The translations under genes and the position numbers were made by a program. Source: JBEKZQ01 sp049509675 (GTDB lineage Bacteria; Planctomycetota; Planctomycetia; Pirellulales; Thermoguttaceae). Taken from it: a DNA stretch of 7,059 nt. The notes under the pieces were generated by a model. It saw only the letters and a list, made by a program, of their open reading frames with translations. It searched no databases and had not been told where the DNA came from. Numbering within the stretch: the stretch's first letter is position 1; each line of letters starts with the position of its first letter. Of this stretch, positions 6,351-7,059 are shown in pieces. The stretch is from positions 1 to 7,059 of the forward strand of contig JBEKZQ010000329.1 of assembly GCA_049509675.1 (NCBI GenBank), given 5' to 3'.

Positions 6351-6509
6351 TCACGACCAATCGTGCCCACTAGAGCCATCGACATAAAGGGTTCGTCGGC
6401 GTTGCTCCTGAATGTAGTTGGAGCCGCCATATTCTGCAAGTACCTTGTAAAGTTTGCGTGTCTTACCAAAGCCTACCCCGTGAATCAAGCTCAAGTCCCT
6501 TTTGGACAT
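6351..6509 (-). CDS. Small protein, 52 residues, function unknown
   Basis: A complete frame runs from ATG 6509 to TGA 6351-6353. The product starts M-S-K-R-D-L-S-L-I-H-G-V-G-F-G-K-T-R-K-L-Y and continues K-V-L-A-E-Y-G-G-S-N-Y-I, ending in a polar tail (G-S-S-G-H-D-W-S). It has a balanced composition that does not look like a shadow frame, and it is followed 30 bp later by the antitoxin-like gene. Its ATG is embedded in an extended -10 box and no Shine-Dalgarno is seen. If that box drives transcription, translation would instead begin at a downstream TTG (codon 6 or 8, the latter 8 nt after AAGGG). It may be a third module member, a leader ORF, or noise. Confidence 0.4.
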   Translation of the reverse strand: MSKRDLSLIHGVGFGKTRKLYKVLAEYGGSNYIQEQRRRTLYVDGSSGHDWS

Positions 6510-6516
6510 TATAGCA
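6508..6516 (-). promoter_or_regulatory. Extended -10 promoter of the small-gene cluster
   Basis: On the minus strand the sequence reads TGCTATAAT, a perfect TGnTATAAT extended -10. No -35 box of quality is found 16-18 bp upstream, which is tolerated with an extended -10. The predicted start is near 6501, inside the 52-aa frame, giving about 180 nt of leader before the antitoxin-like gene. Confidence 0.5.
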
Positions 6517-6604
6517 CGGATGAACAGAAAAAGCGGACCAGCACCATGCTGCTGGGTGCATCGTTACCACCACACCGTTTTCCCGTTACTCTTGAATAAT
6601 TCCG

Positions 6605-6626
6605 GCCAAACTGTACCACTACCCGG
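6605..6626. repeat. Right terminal inverted repeat of the cassette
   Basis: Perfect 22-bp complement of 4391-4412. Its outer bases are shared with the 10-bp direct repeat (6626-6635) that flanks the neighbouring MITE-like element. Confidence 0.85.
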
Positions 6627-6635
6627 TGCCGGCGC

Positions 6636-6850
6636 TTGGAGTTCACCCAGTGTTGGATAAACCGCAAATCCAAGCCAGATGCCAACATTTGCTGGCTTGC
6701 CGACTTACGATCGGGATGCTGCCAGTGATAGCACTTAGCCGGGTTGGACACAATTCGGGTCCGGTTGGCAAACGCCGCCCGATATCGCGAATCGCCGTAA
6801 GTCCGTGCAAGCGGGGATGTCCCGGCGAATTCAACACTGGGTGAACTCCA
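6636..6850. mobile_element. 215-bp MITE-like element with 10-bp direct repeats
   Basis: Perfect 19-bp terminal inverted repeats, TGGAGTTCACCCAGTGTTG (6637-6655) with its complement at 6832-6850, are flanked by an exact 10-bp direct repeat GTGCCGGCGC (6626-6635 and 6851-6860). Inside, GACTTACG near 6700 and CGTAAGTC near 6797 form another inverted pair, and AAGCCAG/CTGGCTT forms a local hairpin near 6674-6698. No real gene is seen between 6510 and 6970; frames that stay open across this element owe it to the symmetric, GC-rich sequence. It abuts the right end of the cassette. Confidence 0.65.
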
Positions 6851-6863
6851 GTGCCGGCGCGCA

Positions 6864-6892
6864 TTGACATTTGCGGCGGGTGCGGTTATCAA
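6864..6892 (+). promoter_or_regulatory. Promoter-like sequence for the gene at 6971
   Basis: TTGACA (6864-6869), a 17-bp spacer and TATCAA (6887-6892, 4 of 6) predict a start near 6899. The -35 box begins only 4 bp after the right direct repeat of the MITE-like element, so the insertion stopped just short of it and could alter upstream regulation. Confidence 0.45.
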
Positions 6893-6970
6893 AAAAGATA
6901 CGGCCCGCCGGCGCGCCACTTCTATACTCCCCCCCCATACCGGTACTCCCGATAACCGACAACCCACGCC

Positions 6971-7059
6971 ATGCGGCACTCACTGGCCGGCATCTTGACT
7001 CCGACGGTATCTGCCGTGCTAGGCATCGTGTCGCTGCTGGTTTGGGTGCGGCAAGGTCC
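6971..7059 (+). CDS. N-terminus of a membrane or secreted protein (3' end outside window)
   Basis: The first 29 codons from ATG 6971 read M-R-H-S-L-A-G-I-L-T-P-T-V-S-A-V-L-G-I-V-S-L-L-V-W-V-R-Q-G. The basic start followed by about 18 hydrophobic residues is a signal peptide or first transmembrane helix. No Shine-Dalgarno is seen, but a promoter-like sequence lies about 80 bp upstream. It is divergent from the beta-helix gene, and the mobile elements lie between them. The product cannot be identified from this fragment. Confidence 0.55.
   Translation, partial: MRHSLAGILTPTVSAVLGIVSLLVWVRQG

Larger units (their letters stand above)
4393..6624. mobile_element. 2.2-kb inverted-repeat-bounded cassette without a transposase
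   Basis: The ends are 20-bp perfect inverted repeats (GGGTAGTGGTACAGTTTGGC at 4393-4412, complement at 6605-6624), extendable outward by two more pairs (4391-4392 with 6625-6626). Directly outside both ends is GGTGCC (4387-4392 and 6625-6630), which can be read as a 6-bp target duplication; the exact edge is ambiguous because the junction is GC-palindromic. The interior holds the P63C-domain gene facing a three-gene minus-strand cluster. No transposase, integrase or DDE/HUH/tyrosine recombinase motif is seen. By eye, codon use and GC content differ from the flanking carbohydrate genes. It looks like a non-autonomous transposon or cargo cassette moved in trans; mobility itself is inferred. Confidence 0.6.

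Noticed and set aside
6072..6599. 175-codon plus-strand open frame
   Set aside because: It is antisense to the antitoxin-like and 52-aa genes. Its product has no recognisable pattern, and the minus-strand frames have better starts and composition.
6656..6831. Interior of the right-hand element as a tyrosine recombinase fragment
   Set aside because: A short stretch (L-D-L-R-F-I-Q-H-W) faintly recalls the end of such enzymes, but the catalytic His/Arg context is missing and the frame is broken by the inverted-repeat structure.
6509..6979. 156-codon minus-strand open frame ending at the start of the 52-aa gene
   Set aside because: It runs through the MITE-like element, both inverted-repeat arms and the promoter region upstream of 6971. 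It has shadow-like composition (Arg/Ser/Pro rich) and no ribosome binding site or recognised domain.
1..7059. CRISPR array, tRNA or rRNA
   Set aside because: No regularly spaced direct repeats, no cloverleaf with TTCGA-type arm and no conserved rRNA stretches were seen.

Overview
The window most likely comes from a planctomycete or a close relative (an inference, not certain). It is GC-rich and starts with the tail of a PEP-CTERM sorted surface protein. It carries two large secreted carbohydrate-related genes: a glycoside hydrolase family 2 enzyme and a parallel beta-helix protein with a C-terminal PKD domain. Spacers between genes are full of palindromic repeats. Nothing in the sequence allows a species call.

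Layout. 1-146: 3' end of a PEP-CTERM gene (+). 147-310: convergent spacer with two REP-like palindromes. 311-2383 (-): exported GH2 enzyme. 2384-2501: spacer with a strong hairpin. 2502-4109 (-): exported beta-helix/PKD protein, upstream of the GH2 gene and in the same direction, so the pair may be an operon acting on one polysaccharide outside the cytoplasm. 4110-4390: leader of that gene, containing a 125-bp MITE-like element (4150-4274) with 15-bp terminal inverted repeats and an 8-bp target duplication.

4393-6624 is the most unusual part. A 2.2-kb block is bounded by 20-bp perfect terminal inverted repeats and a 6-bp direct repeat (GGTGCC). It holds a P63C-domain gene (4563-5639, +) with a near-consensus promoter inside a large dyad-symmetric operator-like sequence. 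Facing it on the minus strand are three small genes: a 52-aa protein, a 104-aa protein and a 102-aa protein. The last two overlap by 41 bp and look like an antitoxin/toxin pair. No transposase or integrase is visible, so the block looks like a non-autonomous mobile cassette carrying an addiction-like or defence-like cargo. By eye its base composition is less GC-rich than the flanking carbohydrate genes.

Directly beside it (6636-6850) is a second transposase-less inverted-repeat element of about 215 bp, with 19-bp terminal repeats and an exact 10-bp flanking duplication. GGTGCCGG or its core occurs at all three junctions, which fits two successive insertions into one ancestral site in a divergent intergenic region. 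To its right are a promoter-like sequence (6864-6892) and the first 29 codons of a membrane or secreted protein (6971 onward, +) that runs off the window.
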